From Undibacterium pigrum (GTDB lineage: Bacteria > Pseudomonadota > Gammaproteobacteria > Burkholderiales > Burkholderiaceae_D), in contig NZ_QJKB01000008.1 in assembly GCF_003201815.1 (NCBI RefSeq), forward strand, positions 1 to 64,000: 64,000 bases of DNA, read 5' to 3'. The stretch's first letter is position 1. Each line of letters opens with the position of its first letter. The translations under genes were made by a program, and so were the position numbers. A model generated the notes under the pieces. It saw only the letters and a list, made by a program, of their open reading frames with translations. It was not told the origin of the DNA and searched no databases. Shown here piece after piece: positions 63,216-64,000 of the stretch.

Positions 63216-64000
63216 TGACAGCGCGACTGCTTACCGCCATGGTGCCCGGCCTGGATGCGATGTATAAACCCGTAGACCTGGTAGAGAGGCCGACCCCCAT
63301 CAGCCATGAAACCAGCCTGGCAGCACGCTGGAATCTGCAAGAACTATGGATAAAACGCGATGATCTCAGCTCACCCATCTATGGCGGCAGCAAGGTCCGG
63401 AACCTCGAATATTTCTTTGGCGATGCGATAGCCAAAGGCGCGACCAGTGTCGCAACCATGGGGCCACTGGGCAGTCATCAGGTATTGGCGACAGCCACCT
63501 TTGCACGTATCCATGGCCTGCATGCGCGCGCCTTGCTGACACCGCAACCAAATGTGCATGAGGCCGGCTTGAACAAGCGCCTGCTGCCAGCACTGGGTAT
63601 GGAATTGCTGCGCTGTGAACGCTTCCTTGATGTGCCCATGGCTTTCCTGCGCATACGTTATCGTCGCCATCAGGGGCAACGCCCTTACTGGATACCGCCA
63701 GGCTCGCATCATCCCATAGGCGTGCTGGGCGTTATCGAAGGTGCTCTGGAAATTGCGGCCGCCATCAAAAGTGGTGAGCTACCGATGATAGATGACATCG
63801 TCGTCCCCACCGGAACTTGCGCCACCGCATCTGGTGTCTGGCTGGGCCTGGCGATGGCAGGTTTGCCGATACGTGTGGTGGCGGTGCGCATGGTGCCCAT
63901 GATGATTACAGGACCGGGCAAGATGAAAAAGCTGGCGATGAAAACCCTGGCCCTGTTGCGCCAGGCTGGTTATACCAAAGAGCCACAGTTTGGCGAAATA
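63215..64000 (+). CDS. PLP fold-type II enzyme, D-cysteine desulfhydrase/ACC deaminase-like (3' end beyond window)
   Basis: The frame starts with ATG at 63215, sharing one base with the previous stop (TGATG), and stays open for 262 codons to the window edge. Lys60 in YGGSKVRNLEYFFGD is the probable PLP lysine. KRDDL before it and PTGTCATASGVWLGLAMAG at the phosphate-binding glycine loop fit the ACC deaminase/D-cysteine desulfhydrase group of tryptophan-synthase-beta-like enzymes. The usual length is 330-350 aa, so most of it is present. Tight coupling to the cluster suggests precursor supply or an amino-acid modification; a thiol-containing or diamino precursor is possible but unproven. Confidence 0.82.
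   Translation, partial: MTARLLTAMVPGLDAMYKPVDLVERPTPISHETSLAARWNLQELWIKRDDLSSPIYGGSKVRNLEYFFGDAIAKGATSVATMGPLGSHQVLATATFARIHGLHARALLTPQPNVHEAGLNKRLLPALGMELLRCERFLDVPMAFLRIRYRRHQGQRPYWIPPGSHHPIGVLGVIEGALEIAAAIKSGELPMIDDIVVPTGTCATASGVWLGLAMAGLPIRVVAVRMVPMMITGPGKMKKLAMKTLALLRQAGYTKEPQFGEI

Noticed and set aside
1..64000. RNA genes, riboswitches or mobile-element transposases
   Set aside because: I looked for tRNA-like cloverleafs, rRNA segments and transposase motifs by eye and saw none; a covariance-model scan would be needed to exclude small RNAs.

Overview
The window reads as a chromosomal segment of a betaproteobacterium. Gene content, moderate GC and the intergenic repeat families suggest Burkholderiales, probably Oxalobacteraceae of the Undibacterium/Janthinobacterium type. 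That placement is an inference from recollection, not a computed result. I saw no rRNA, tRNA, CRISPR array, transposase or phage gene.

Left end (1-905): AT-rich and gene-poor, with one small membrane protein, a possible gene running off the left edge, and a possible gene remnant.

Catabolic island (906-27.9 kb): a dense set of hydrolytic and oxidative genes. It holds an alkylsulfatase, two formylglycine-type sulfatases with a formylglycine-generating enzyme, a haloalkane-dehalogenase-like hydrolase, a GMC alcohol oxidase/dehydrogenase, a Baeyer-Villiger-type flavoprotein, an SDR, an aldehyde dehydrogenase, a GST, an HSL-type esterase, a fatty-acyl-CoA ligase, a di-iron-like PF10118 protein and a MetA-type outer-membrane channel. 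Read together they suggest desulfation and then oxidation and CoA activation of a hydrophobic organosulfate, such as a surfactant or sulfated lipid/alicycle. Four of the operons carry the same 18-bp palindrome (CAATACAC-N3-TGTAYTG) upstream. Two copies flank the divergent promoter region of a TetR gene at 12288, so the island looks like one TetR regulon. The GMC/alkylsulfatase pair has its own divergent LysR regulator.

Middle (28-43.4 kb): two envelope proteins, PgeF, a LysR/SbtA (bicarbonate transporter) pair, an IorAB-type molybdenum hydroxylase, and a six-gene operon. The operon combines an RsbW-like ATPase, a membrane SpoIIE phosphatase, an amino-acid-type binding protein, a methyltransferase, a binding-protein/permease fusion and a second permease, with no ABC ATPase. 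A protein with an internal duplication follows.

Right end (43.5-64 kb, cut by the window edge): a hybrid PKS/NRPS cluster. NRPS1 is KS-AT-ACP-aminotransferase-C-A(Asp-like code)-T-E. It is followed by a SyrP-type TauD hydroxylase, NRPS2 (degenerate C/interface-like domain-A-T-TE), NRPS3 (DCL C-A(Cys-like code)-T-C), an unrecognised 408-aa protein and a PLP fold-II enzyme of the D-cysteine desulfhydrase/ACC deaminase type. Domain types imply the working order NRPS1 -> NRPS3 -> NRPS2. The predicted product is a short beta-amino-acyl peptide with a D-Asp or hydroxylated residue, and I do not recognise it as a known compound.
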